NCBI RefSeq assembly: GCF_900105045.1
Contig: NZ_LT629739.1
Coordinates: 2,170,001 to 2,234,000 of the forward strand
Source: Brevibacterium picturae
GTDB lineage: Bacteria > Actinomycetota > Actinomycetes > Actinomycetales > Brevibacteriaceae
Length of the DNA: 64,000 nucleotides
Reading direction: 5' to 3'
Under the pieces are notes generated by a model. The model did not search any database, was not told the DNA's origin, and was given only the letters and a program-made list of their open reading frames with translations. The position numbers were made by a program, and so were the translations under genes. Below, piece after piece: positions 8,532 through 17,326 of this stretch (position 1 is its first letter; the number at the start of each line of letters is the position of its first letter).

Positions 8532-8561
8532 GGGAGCCAGTCAGGCAAGGGACTGGCTCCC
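8532..8561 (+). terminator. Intrinsic terminator hairpin
   Basis: GGGAGCCAGTC at 8532-8542 and GACTGGCTCCC at 8551-8561 form a perfect 11-bp stem with an 8-base loop. It separates the LPxTG gene from the lipoprotein pair. There is only a weak T content downstream, as is common in high-GC actinobacteria. Confidence 0.7.
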
Positions 8562-8653
8562 AACACGCTTCTATTCAATCGCAGATCTTGCGAGTATGCG
8601 AATGTGTAGACCTCCACCGTCAATTCAGTCTCTCGTCAGAGAGGACCTTCCCA

Positions 8654-9235
8654 GTGAAGTCTTCAACCTCAATCCGCCTCGCCACCCTCGCAGTCGCCAT
8701 CCCGGCACTGCTTCTGACCGGTTGTCAGAGTCCCGCCGAACCAACGGCAGACCAACCCGCTCCTTCTGCGGAAGCAGCCACGCCGAATCCGTCATCCGCG
8801 GCAGCTACGGCCAGCCCGACACCGGAAGCGCCGGCAACAGAAGCAGCACCGTCGTACACGGATCCGTCCGAAGCCGACACCTACTGCGGCGCCATCGAAG
8901 ACTTGATCAGCCTCAGCAACGAGGCAAGCGATCAGAACGAACAGACCATCGTCAACCATATGGGGACACGCTTGGACCTGCTGGCGGCGGGGACCGCGCA
9001 TATCGGAAAGCTCGCGCCCGATGAGGCATCTCACGACTGGGAAGCAACGGGTGATGACTACAAGCAGGCCGCCGATCTCTTCAAGTCCAGTGGGGGCCAG
9101 GTCTCCAATACTGATTTCCTCATGCTGCTCTCGACGGCGACGAAAACTGCGAACACTACATACGAGCACCAGGCCGAGACGGTGGACGAAGAGTGCGGGA
9201 TCGACATCACGAAGCTCGTGGCGGAGGCGAAATGA
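8654..9235 (+). CDS. Secreted lipoprotein of unknown function
   Basis: This lipoprotein precursor has about 193 residues from GTG 8654, preceded by GAGAGGA at good spacing. The signal peptide ends in the lipobox LLTGC at about residue 25. An Ala/Pro/Thr/Glu-rich linker of about 50 residues follows, then a mostly helical domain with two cysteines (TYCGAIEDLI and EECGIDI) that could form a disulfide outside the cell. The stop codon overlaps the start of the next lipoprotein gene (ATGA), so the two are translationally coupled and probably act together. I do not recognise a family. Confidence 0.75.
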   Translation: MKSSTSIRLATLAVAIPALLLTGCQSPAEPTADQPAPSAEAATPNPSSAAATASPTPEAPATEAAPSYTDPSEADTYCGAIEDLISLSNEASDQNEQTIVNHMGTRLDLLAAGTAHIGKLAPDEASHDWEATGDDYKQAADLFKSSGGQVSNTDFLMLLSTATKTANTTYEHQAETVDEECGIDITKLVAEAK

Positions 9236-9954
9236 GAAGACTGACAGTATTGGCAATTGCAGCGAGCCTCCTGCTCAGCGTCTCCGCCTGTTCCGGTTCT
9301 GACGGCGCGGTCGACGCCCACGTCGATCCGCTCAGCAAGGACGCCGAATCCTCGGCAATGGACAGATTCTCTACGTTCAAAGACGAGCTCGGAGGCGTCA
9401 CAAGCTACCACGCAGAGGGCTCCGTGAAGGCAGATGACGGAACCCAGAGCACGGATTTCCTCTTTGACCGAGAAAGCAGTGCGTTCGAGGGTCGGGCCTC
9501 GATCGAATCCGGATCGGTGGACATGACCATCGAACTGGTGAGAGCGTCGAGTCTGCTGTGGATTAAAGGCCCGCAGGAGTATTGGGAATCATTCGGGTAC
9601 GACGCCACTCCGGCGATCGGCAAATACGTGGTGTTCCAAGCGGCCCAGGGCGACCAGGTCGCGAAAACCTACGACTATGACCGGTTGGTCTCGACGGTTG
9701 AAACGATGAGTGCCGGTGAGGTGACCGTCGAAGGTGAAGTCGACAAAGACGGCACCGACTTCATTCGCTACACACTCGGGAAGAAGGACAAGTCGACGCT
9801 CATCGACATCCCAGCAGAAGGGAAGATGGACACCGCGACGCTTGTCAGTCGCGCCGACGGGGTCGACGCGACTGTGGTCATTGACGATTTCGACACCGAC
9901 GTGAACATCTCCGCGCCGGACCCCGGCGAAGTGACCCAGCCCCAGGGGCAGTGA
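9232..9954 (+). CDS. Secreted lipoprotein, possibly LppX/LprG-like
   Basis: This lipoprotein precursor has 240 residues. ATG 9232 overlaps the upstream stop by four bases (ATGA). The signal peptide ends in the lipobox VSAC at about residue 20. The mature domain is rich in alternating polar strands, for example TSYHAEGSVKADDG, then SSLLWIKGPQEYWESFG, then ATLVSRADGVDATVVIDDFD. The overall pattern recalls LppX/LprG/DUF1396-type lipid-carrier lipoproteins, but this is a judgement from pattern only. It is coupled to the 8654-9235 lipoprotein and follows the LPxTG gene. Confidence 0.75.
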   Translation: MRRLTVLAIAASLLLSVSACSGSDGAVDAHVDPLSKDAESSAMDRFSTFKDELGGVTSYHAEGSVKADDGTQSTDFLFDRESSAFEGRASIESGSVDMTIELVRASSLLWIKGPQEYWESFGYDATPAIGKYVVFQAAQGDQVAKTYDYDRLVSTVETMSAGEVTVEGEVDKDGTDFIRYTLGKKDKSTLIDIPAEGKMDTATLVSRADGVDATVVIDDFDTDVNISAPDPGEVTQPQGQ

Positions 9955-10108
9955 TCGAATCTCCGGGACCCATCACCTTCGTCCCGATATTCGGAACTTT
10001 GCCGGCAGAACCTGGGAACCGGAACCAGGTGTGACGTAATGTGTTCGACGTAGTGCGCCGAGGGCCATCATCCTGGCTCAAGGCTCAAGCCTGATCGAGG
10101 GAGATCAC

Positions 10109-11476
10109 ATGTCATCCGAGGCCAACCCGCCCGTGAGTGGACAATCGTCGAGTGATTCGGCATTGGAGAAACGGACGCTGAGGAAAGTCACTCTTCGGCT
10201 GATCCCATTCATCATCGCGATGTACTTCATCAACTACCTCGACCGCACCAATCTCGGCATCGCGGGCCCGGGCGGAATGAACGAAGACCTCGCGATGAAT
10301 GCCACTCAGTTCGGCTTTGCGGCCGGCGTCTTCTTCTTCGGCTACCTCATCCTCGAGGTGCCGTCCAACCTCGCTCTGCACAAGTTCGGTGCCCGGATCT
10401 GGCTCGCCCGGATTCTCATCAGTTGGGGCATCGTGGCCGCGGCGATGGCGTTCGTGCCCAGCCACGGGTGGCTCTATGTACTGCGATTCCTGCTGGGCGT
10501 CGCCGAGGCGGGATTCTTCCCGGGCATCATCCTCTACCTCACGTATTGGTTCCCCACGTCCATGCGAGCCCGGGCCACCGCGCTGTTCATGCTCGCGATT
10601 CCTATGTCCAGTGTCATCGGTTCGCCGCTGTCGTCATGGCTGATCTCGAGCGGAAACTCGATCTTCGAGAACTTCGCGGGCTGGCGGTTCATGTTCATCA
10701 TCGAAGGTGTGCCCGCAATCCTGCTCGGCATCATGTGCATCTTCTACCTCACCGACCGCCCACGCGATGCCAAATGGTTGACACCGGACGAGCGGAACTG
10801 GCTGCAGTCGACAATGGACGCCGAGGAGGCGGGCAAGGCCGAGACCTTCCACTACCCGGTCCGCCGATCCCTGCTCCAGCCGCGCGTATGGGCACTGTCC
10901 TTCGTCTACTTCGGCATGGTCTACGGTCTCTACGCCTTGAGCTTCTTCCTGCCGACGATCATCTCCGGCTTCCAGGAGACCTTCGGGGTCGAATACTCGA
11001 TCGTCGAGATCGGCTTCATCACCGCGATTCCGTATGTCTTCGGTGCCCTGGCCATGTATTTCTGGTCCCGGCACGGGGACAGAACCAACGAGCGCGTCTG
11101 GCACGTCGCGGTGCCGCTCTTCATCGGCGGAGTCACGATCCCGATCGCTCTGTACCTGAGCTCGCCGTTCACGACGATGATCGCCGTGACCATCACCTGC
11201 ATGGCCATCTGCGCCGCGTTGCCGACCTTCTGGCCGCTGCCGCAGACCTTCCTCGCCGGCGCCGGAGCAGCCGCGGGACTCGCGCTGATCAATTCGCTGG
11301 GCAACTCCGCCGGATTCTTCGCGCCCTACATCACCGGCGGGTTGGCCGAGCTCACCGGAACCCAGAATGCGGGCATGTGGGTCGTGGGCGCGGCGATGGT
11401 CGCAGCCGGGATCGTCACCCTCGTCCTCAAGGCCGCTCCCGCGCCCGATAGAGTGAATCCGGAGATGACGAAGTAG
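10109..11476 (+). CDS. MFS transporter, anion:cation symporter (ACS) family
   Basis: This 455-residue inner-membrane permease has 12 predicted helices. TM1 carries the ACS-family pattern IMYFINYLDRTNLGIAG, and a long hydrophilic loop lies mid-protein (about residues 220-250). The start is ATG 10109 after GAGGGAG. Known ACS members import organic anions such as tartrate, phthalate, galactonate or hydroxyphenylacetate. The gene lies 105 bp before a GlcD-like FAD oxidase, probably in one transcript, so the likely cargo is a 2-hydroxy acid such as glycolate or lactate. That substrate is inferred from context only. Confidence 0.85.
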   Translation: MSSEANPPVSGQSSSDSALEKRTLRKVTLRLIPFIIAMYFINYLDRTNLGIAGPGGMNEDLAMNATQFGFAAGVFFFGYLILEVPSNLALHKFGARIWLARILISWGIVAAAMAFVPSHGWLYVLRFLLGVAEAGFFPGIILYLTYWFPTSMRARATALFMLAIPMSSVIGSPLSSWLISSGNSIFENFAGWRFMFIIEGVPAILLGIMCIFYLTDRPRDAKWLTPDERNWLQSTMDAEEAGKAETFHYPVRRSLLQPRVWALSFVYFGMVYGLYALSFFLPTIISGFQETFGVEYSIVEIGFITAIPYVFGALAMYFWSRHGDRTNERVWHVAVPLFIGGVTIPIALYLSSPFTTMIAVTITCMAICAALPTFWPLPQTFLAGAGAAAGLALINSLGNSAGFFAPYITGGLAELTGTQNAGMWVVGAAMVAAGIVTLVLKAAPAPDRVNPEMTK

Positions 11477-11581
11477 TCATATGGTGCGGCACTCCAGTCG
11501 TAACCGCAGACGAAATCGTCACAGGAAAACAGTCGCCGAGGCGGTCGTGACCACCCCGGCAGTGCGGTTCGGAAGGATGCC

Positions 11582-13003
11582 ATGACAGTACAGGACCAGA
11601 CCCCGGTGAGTGCCGCCGAACTCGATGCGCTTGCAGCGCGCTTGGGCGAGGGCGCGCTGACGACGGATTCCGACGTCATCGAAGCCCACGCCCGTGACGA
11701 AGCCCTGTTCTGCCCTCACGAAGGGGCGATTGCCCTGGTCAGGGCCACCTCGGCGGCCGATGTCCAGGAAGTCATGCGCTTTGCCAGTCAACATGGCGTC
11801 CCTGTCGTCCCGCAGGGCGCTCGGTCCGGGATCTCTGGCGGGGCGAATGGGTCACCCGGGGCGATCCTGCTCAACGTCTCGCGGATGAAAGACATCATCA
11901 GCGTCAACGAGGCGGAACGACTCGTCACGGTCCAGCCCGGCATCATCAATCAGGACCTCAAGGACCACCTCGCGCCCTTCGGCCTGTCCTATCCGCCCGA
12001 TCCGGGCTCGGTCGCGCTGTCATCGATCGGCGGCAACATCGCCACCAACGCAGGCGGACTGTGCTGCGTCAAATACGGTGTGACCAGGGACTACGTTCGC
12101 AGTCTGACAGTCGTCTTGGCCGATGGCACGCTGACGAAGCTCGGCCCGAAGACTGCGAAGGGTGTGGCCGGACTCGACATGCGCCACCTGTTCGTCGGCT
12201 CCGAGGGCACGCTGGGCATCGTCGTCGAGGCGACCCTGCGCCTGGTTCCGAAGCTGCCCGATCCATTCACAGCCGTCGCAACCTTCCCTGATGAGCGCTC
12301 CGGCCTCCAGACGGTCGCGGACTTCATGGCCGCCGGCGGAGCGCCGAGCCTGCTCGAGTTTCTCGATTCCTCCAGCCTGAAGATGCTCAACGAGTTCGGG
12401 GACTTCGGGCTCGACGGTGATGCGGGTTCGATGCTCATCATGCAGGTCGACCAGAATCCTGCGGATTCGCAGGTCACCATGGCCCAATTCGCCGAGGTGG
12501 CCGAGTCCTGGGGCGCACTCGACGTCGCGTACTCCGATGACCCCGCAGACTCAGCAGCGCTCATCGCCGCCCGACGGATGATTCAGCCCGCGTATGAGAA
12601 GTTCGCAAATGCTCACGGGGGAGGGCAGCTGCTTGACGATGTGTGTCTTCCGCGCGTGGCGATGCCCGAGTTCTGCGATCGACTGAAGGAGCTGCAGGAA
12701 TCCTCGGGGCTGATGATAGCCCTGGTCGCACATGCCGGGGACGGCAATACGCACCCCTCGGTCTTCTTCGATGCCGGTGATTCCGCGGAAACAGCGAAGG
12801 CTCAGGAGATCTTCGGCGAGATCATGCGCATCGGCCTTGAGCTCGGCGGCACGATCACCGGTGAGCACGGAATCGGTTTCCTCAAACGTGATTGGCTGAA
12901 CAACGAACTCGACGAAGGTTCGAGGCGGATCCAGATCACTGTGAAGAACGCCCTTGATCCCCAGGGGATCCTCAACCCGGGAAAGATGCTCAGCGCGATC
13001 TGA
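11582..13003 (+). CDS. FAD-linked 2-hydroxyacid oxidase/dehydrogenase, GlcD-like
   Basis: This 473-residue enzyme is of the vanillyl-alcohol-oxidase (FAD_binding_4) superfamily. The FAD-binding region includes VPVVPQGARSGISGGA and later SIGGNIATNAGGLCCVKYG. The C-terminal FAD-linked oxidase domain has LVAHAGDGNTHPSVFFD and GEHGIGFLKRDWL, the usual metal/substrate motifs of glycolate oxidase GlcD and D-lactate dehydrogenases. It would oxidise a 2-hydroxy acid to the 2-keto acid. The upstream permease supports uptake of the same acid. No glcE/glcF partner follows, so a single-subunit D-lactate-type enzyme is at least as likely as glycolate oxidase. Confidence 0.85.
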   Translation: MTVQDQTPVSAAELDALAARLGEGALTTDSDVIEAHARDEALFCPHEGAIALVRATSAADVQEVMRFASQHGVPVVPQGARSGISGGANGSPGAILLNVSRMKDIISVNEAERLVTVQPGIINQDLKDHLAPFGLSYPPDPGSVALSSIGGNIATNAGGLCCVKYGVTRDYVRSLTVVLADGTLTKLGPKTAKGVAGLDMRHLFVGSEGTLGIVVEATLRLVPKLPDPFTAVATFPDERSGLQTVADFMAAGGAPSLLEFLDSSSLKMLNEFGDFGLDGDAGSMLIMQVDQNPADSQVTMAQFAEVAESWGALDVAYSDDPADSAALIAARRMIQPAYEKFANAHGGGQLLDDVCLPRVAMPEFCDRLKELQESSGLMIALVAHAGDGNTHPSVFFDAGDSAETAKAQEIFGEIMRIGLELGGTITGEHGIGFLKRDWLNNELDEGSRRIQITVKNALDPQGILNPGKMLSAI

Positions 13004-13070
13004 GGGGACGGCCTTCTGACTGGTCAGAGAGCCGGATCGGTATCTGAGCTGACGGTCAGCGTTCGGTATG

Positions 13071-13106
13071 GAGCCGCGACATTGTGATCACACAATGTCG
13101 CGGCTC
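13071..13106 (+). terminator. 16-bp intrinsic terminator
   Basis: GAGCCGCGACATTGTG at 13071-13086 is followed by ATCA and the perfect complement at 13091-13106, then GCTTTTG. It closes the permease/oxidase transcript and is the clearest terminator in the window. Confidence 0.85.
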
Positions 13107-13278
13107 GCTTTTGTGCTCATCTTTCGCAGAGGTCGGGCTGTCGGGTATCGATTGTCGTTCTACTCTCTGACCTGGGGCGTTGCGAGTACGTCAAGTTTCC
13201 GGGTCATCAATTAATACGAGAATGAAAGAGTGAGCGAACAAAAATCGAAACTAAGGGTGCAAACGGGCGAAATGCGTG

Positions 13279-13284
13279 TACAAT
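13279..13284 (+). promoter_or_regulatory. Extended -10 element for the HNH gene
   Basis: TACAAT preceded directly by TG lies 30 bp before the chosen ATG of the HNH protein, in an AT-richer stretch. No good -35 is visible. It argues that the upstream GTG at 13230 is not the true start, since transcription would begin after it. Confidence 0.4.
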
Positions 13285-13313
13285 TAAGGGAAGAGCAACA
13301 ACGATGTTGGCGA

Positions 13314-15134
13314 ATGGACTTCAGTACCATGACTCTCACCCCCGACCGCACACCACAGAACCCGGAAGAGCGTGACTCACGCCCCGGTTCCCGTGATGCC
13401 GCTGCGGCCGGACCGCCCTCCTTGTTCGATCAGCTCAAAGATGCCAACCTCGATCTGACCGGCCACCCGCTCGCGGAGAAATTCGAATCTCTCGCGGCCG
13501 TACCGACAGGCGAACCTGATGAACCGAACGAACTCGGTGAGTCGGAGGCCGGCGAGTTCGCGGATGACGATGGCAACGAGGCCAGCGATGGCGACGCGAT
13601 CGCCAGTGACGCTCCGGCTGTCGATACTTCAGATGACGACCCACAACCTGCTGGCTCCGCTGACAGCAGTCCTAGCCCCCACCCCTTGCTATCGAATGAA
13701 GAGTGGACAGATCTGTCCCGATTCGCTCCCGAAGTCACGAACAGCCTCACAGCGTTGAGTGGGCTCAAAGATGGGCTGCGAACCTTCGATCGTCGCATGG
13801 GCCCTGATGATGCCATCACACTCATCGACGGACTCGAAGCACTCGGTCGAGTCAACGAGGCCCTATCCACCCTGGCTTTGGCGGTATGTGAACGAGTGGG
13901 AACACCGACCGACTATGGTGCCAAGACGACGAAGGCACTCATCCAAGACCGGCTCAACATCACCAGTCGCGAAGCGAATCGGCGTACCGATATGGCCAAG
14001 AGTCTCGGTGGGCGGGTGACCCTGACCGGTCAGCCACAAGCACCCCTGTTCCCGAAGGTCGCCGATGCCTTCAACGACGGCAGACTGTCAGCCGACCAGG
14101 CCAGGGTCATCAAAGACTGCTTGAAGAAGTTGCCGACGTGGGTCAGCCCAGACGATCGTGATTATGCCGAAACGACACTCGTTGACAAAGCCCCGAGCGT
14201 GAGGGTCCATGACCTGCGCGCCATCTTTGCACGCATTCTCGCCCACATCGACCCCGACGGTACAGAGCCGACTGATCCTATGGATCGGTCCATGTACACA
14301 GTCAGTATGCATGCACGAGACAACGGTGACTGGGACATAGTCGGTCTCCTCGATCCTATTACGGGTGGCCAGCTCAATGGGCTGCTGACAGCCAGAACCA
14401 AGATCGCGAACAACGCTGACAATGCCACCGAGCCCAACGGTGGGCAGAACTCTGCAGGTTCTGATGACCAGGTCGCGGGTGGAACTGACTTCGACACGGA
14501 CTCTGGTGTCCTCGAAGACGGGACTCTCGTCGACATGACAGGGCAGAGGCTGTCGGCTCAGGAGTGGATCTATGAACGCTTCGCGACTCTCATCGCCAGG
14601 ATCGATATGACACGGACCGGGCAGGGTGCACAATACGCTTTGGTCGTGACAGCCAAGGCCGAAGACCTTGCCAACGGCACCGGTACCGGCACGACGGGTA
14701 CTGAGAATCCCGTCCCCATCAGCGAACTTGCCCGTAACGGTTTGAATGGGGCCGTGTTCTTCGAACTCATCTCCGAGAAGGCGAAGACGATGCAGGTGGT
14801 CACGGAGAATCGGTTCGCGAATGCGAAACAGATCGCGGTTCTGACCGCCCGTGACAAGGGATGTACTTTTCCTGGCTGTGATGCCCCGCCGGGGTGGTGC
14901 GATGCCCACCATATTGTTGAGTGGGCACAGCAAGGTAAGACCGATATCAACAATATGATGCTCAGCTGCTCGGCCCATCACCACCTTTTGGACAGGTCGG
15001 ACTGGGAGACAGTGATGCTGGGAGATGGACGTCCTGCGTGGGTTCCTCCTGCATCGATCGATCCGGCCAGGCGACCGATACTGCACGCGAGATTCGTGGC
15101 TCAAGAAGTCATCGACACACTCTTCGACGACTGA
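13314..15134 (+). CDS. DUF222 / HNH endonuclease domain protein (13E12 type)
   Basis: This protein has about 606 residues from ATG 13314; ATG 13329 is also possible. An acidic, disordered N-terminal part of about 120 residues is followed by a DUF222 helical domain and a C-terminal HNH nuclease domain. The HNH domain has CTFPGC with WCDAHHIVEW and MLSCSAHHHLLDRSDW, giving paired cysteines for zinc and the His-Asn-His catalytic set. Such proteins are abundant in actinobacterial genomes and often multicopy. Their role is unclear, with DNA repair, selfish spread or phage defence all suggested. No recognition partner or methylase is adjacent. Confidence 0.85.
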   Translation: MDFSTMTLTPDRTPQNPEERDSRPGSRDAAAAGPPSLFDQLKDANLDLTGHPLAEKFESLAAVPTGEPDEPNELGESEAGEFADDDGNEASDGDAIASDAPAVDTSDDDPQPAGSADSSPSPHPLLSNEEWTDLSRFAPEVTNSLTALSGLKDGLRTFDRRMGPDDAITLIDGLEALGRVNEALSTLALAVCERVGTPTDYGAKTTKALIQDRLNITSREANRRTDMAKSLGGRVTLTGQPQAPLFPKVADAFNDGRLSADQARVIKDCLKKLPTWVSPDDRDYAETTLVDKAPSVRVHDLRAIFARILAHIDPDGTEPTDPMDRSMYTVSMHARDNGDWDIVGLLDPITGGQLNGLLTARTKIANNADNATEPNGGQNSAGSDDQVAGGTDFDTDSGVLEDGTLVDMTGQRLSAQEWIYERFATLIARIDMTRTGQGAQYALVVTAKAEDLANGTGTGTTGTENPVPISELARNGLNGAVFFELISEKAKTMQVVTENRFANAKQIAVLTARDKGCTFPGCDAPPGWCDAHHIVEWAQQGKTDINNMMLSCSAHHHLLDRSDWETVMLGDGRPAWVPPASIDPARRPILHARFVAQEVIDTLFDD

Positions 15135-15226
15135 CAACCCTCGTGCCGACTTCACTGCATGACAGCATTGCCGCGCGCTTTATTGAGGGATAGCGTCGCC
15201 GCGGCCCGCATCCTCGCGAGTCAGGA

Positions 15227-16126
15227 TTACCGTGCGACCGCGTCGTCGCTCGCAAGGTCGCGGAGAGCAGAGATTGCCTCGTCGATGACGTCCTGCTGCG
15301 GATGACCAGGATCGCTGATGGCGTGGACATAGCGGATCGGTTCGGGTGCAGCCAATGGCACGATAACTACGCCGTCGGGCAGTTGGTCGATGCCGAGGCG
15401 GGGGAGCAGAGTGATTCCCAGTCCTCGGCTGACCATGTGGAGTGCGGCGACGAAAGAGTGCGCCTCGTGCCTGAACTGCACTTGAACCCCCGCCCGCGCG
15501 CAGGCGTCGAAGAGGATCATTCTGCATGGGCCCTCACCTTTATCGTTATCGATCCACGGGTAGCCCTCAACCTCGGTCAGTGACAGTTCTTTGCAATTGG
15601 CCAGATCATGGTTCTCGGGTACTGCGACAACATACGGATCTTCAAGCAGAAGGCTGCTGTTGATCTGAGGCGGAAACGGCGGGTCCTTCGTTTCGGTGAT
15701 GATGACCTGGATGTCGGATCGATCTTCGTGCCATTGATCTTCAGCCAGATTGAGTTGAACGGCCGTATTCGGGAACTTGTGTTCGAGGAACAGGACCAGC
15801 TCCGGCATCCACCGATTGCCTGCGGTGCTGAAGTATCCGATCGACAGGCGGTTGATTCGATTGTCTTTCAGGTCTGAGATGCGCTGCTGCAATCGACTCG
15901 ATGACTCGAGAACTCCGTCGACCTCACCCATGATGGCGGTGCCGGTGTCAGTCAGGCACAGACCGCGGCCTCGGCGTTGGAACAATGTCAGGCCGGCGCT
16001 CTCCTCGAGCAGTTTCAGATGATAGCTGACCGCGGATGGAGACATGCCGAGATGCTGAGCCGCTGCGCGCACAGAGCCAGTCGCGGCAACAGATTTGAAC
16101 GATTGCAGTTGGATGACGTTGCTCAT
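15227..16126 (-). CDS. LysR family transcriptional regulator
   Basis: This regulator has about 299 residues from ATG 16126; a longer frame opening at 16162 would overlap the promoter. The winged HTH at residues 5-65 is typical: FKSVAATGSVRAAAQHLGM, then SPSAVSYHLKLLEESAGLTL. It is followed by the periplasmic-binding-fold effector domain with SIGYFSTAGNRWMPELV and MVSRGLGITLLPRLG. It is divergent from an EamA-type exporter gene and most likely controls that gene and itself through the palindromes at 16148-16171. Confidence 0.85.
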   Translation of the reverse strand: MSNVIQLQSFKSVAATGSVRAAAQHLGMSPSAVSYHLKLLEESAGLTLFQRRGRGLCLTDTGTAIMGEVDGVLESSSRLQQRISDLKDNRINRLSIGYFSTAGNRWMPELVLFLEHKFPNTAVQLNLAEDQWHEDRSDIQVIITETKDPPFPPQINSSLLLEDPYVVAVPENHDLANCKELSLTEVEGYPWIDNDKGEGPCRMILFDACARAGVQVQFRHEAHSFVAALHMVSRGLGITLLPRLGIDQLPDGVVIVPLAAPEPIRYVHAISDPGHPQQDVIDEAISALRDLASDDAVAR

Positions 16127-16147
16127 CCGGTAATTGTACGAATACGT

Positions 16148-16171
16148 CGCACAGATGTGCAATGGTGTGCG
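16148..16171. promoter_or_regulatory. Candidate LysR operator between lysR and the EamA gene
   Basis: CGCACA at 16148-16153 is mirrored by TGTGCG at 16166-16171. Nested inside is GCACA-GA-TGTGC at 16149-16160. Both lie in the 82-bp divergent promoter region, where LysR proteins usually bind. Confidence 0.45.
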
Positions 16172-16208
16172 CTTTTAATTGACTGTCGTCGGCAGAATAA
16201 TCGTACCC

Positions 16209-17306
16209 ATGAAGGACAACCCAACCGCCGGACAGTGCCCACCGATTCAGATGGCCGGCCCTGCCTCGTCGAGCAAAGCCACCTCGGGCGCAGCGCCCTC
16301 ACCGCTGGACGCGCGACTGACGACGGAATCACGCATACAGACCGCCTCGCACATACCGGCCGCCTCACGCATGCAAACCTCCTCTCCCATACCGACGGAC
16401 AAGCCAGCCGCGCAATCATCTCCACCAAGAGTCATGCCGTGGATTGCGGCACTTTTGACGATGGTCTTCTGGGCTTCGTCGTTCGTCGTCATTCGCGATG
16501 CCGGTGACCACTACTCCCCGGGACCGATGTCGCTGCTGCGGATGGGCGCTGCGGTGATCGTCCTGTCTGCCTGGATGCTCGTTCGCAAGCCGAGGTTCCC
16601 GACCTCGAAGATGACGTGGCTGATCATGCTCATCTGGGGAGTGGCCTGGTTCGCCGCTTACACCGTCGTTCTCAACGCAGCCGAACGGTCGATTGACGCA
16701 GGCACAGCCGCAATGATCGTCAACATCGGCCCTCTCCTCGTCGCCGTCTTCGCCGGACTCTTTCTTGGGGAGGGTCTGCCGATCAGGCTGCTCATCGGCA
16801 TCGTGGTTTCGATGGTCGGGATCGGGATGATCACGGCCGCAAGCTTCACCGGGGTGTTCACCATCGGCGGCATGCTCCTCAGCCTCACCGCGGCGATTCT
16901 CTATGCGGCCTGCGTGGTCCTGCAGAAGCGCTTCCTGTCTCGCGGTGATTCGGTGACCGTGACCTGGGGAGGCATTCTTGCCGGAACCCTTGCCTGCCTC
17001 GTCTTCGCGCCCGGCCTGCTCGCCGAGGTGGCCCAGGCACCCGTAGGAATCACCGTCCAGGTCATCTACCTCGGAGTGGTGCCCACCGCTCTCGCATTCA
17101 ACCTGTGGGGGTATGCGATCCGATTCCTGCCGGCTGGAATACTCAGCTCCTCAGGGCTGCTCGTGCCTGCGATCGTCGTTGTTCTCGCCTGGCTGATCCT
17201 CGGCGAGGTTCCACCACCGCTGGCAGCCCTGGGCGGCGTCTTCTGTCTCTTCGGCGCGGCCTTCACCATCGTCCCGCAGATGTTGCGTTCTGCCCGGAAG
17301 CAGTAA
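16209..17306 (+). CDS. DMT superfamily transporter (two EamA domains)
   Basis: This membrane protein has about 365 residues from ATG 16209. Ten helices in two EamA repeats follow an unusual cytoplasmic N-terminal extension of about 75 residues rich in Ser, Ala, Pro and Thr. The transmembrane part begins at MPWIAALLTMVFWASSFVVI, so ATG 16434 would give a family-typical length of about 290 residues and is a serious alternative start. EamA proteins export amino acids or metabolites. Control by the divergent LysR regulator is likely. It converges on the siderophore-interacting protein gene with a 20-bp gap. Confidence 0.8.
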   Translation: MKDNPTAGQCPPIQMAGPASSSKATSGAAPSPLDARLTTESRIQTASHIPAASRMQTSSPIPTDKPAAQSSPPRVMPWIAALLTMVFWASSFVVIRDAGDHYSPGPMSLLRMGAAVIVLSAWMLVRKPRFPTSKMTWLIMLIWGVAWFAAYTVVLNAAERSIDAGTAAMIVNIGPLLVAVFAGLFLGEGLPIRLLIGIVVSMVGIGMITAASFTGVFTIGGMLLSLTAAILYAACVVLQKRFLSRGDSVTVTWGGILAGTLACLVFAPGLLAEVAQAPVGITVQVIYLGVVPTALAFNLWGYAIRFLPAGILSSSGLLVPAIVVVLAWLILGEVPPPLAALGGVFCLFGAAFTIVPQMLRSARKQ

Positions 17307-17326
17307 CCGCTGCTTGCTGATCGTGA

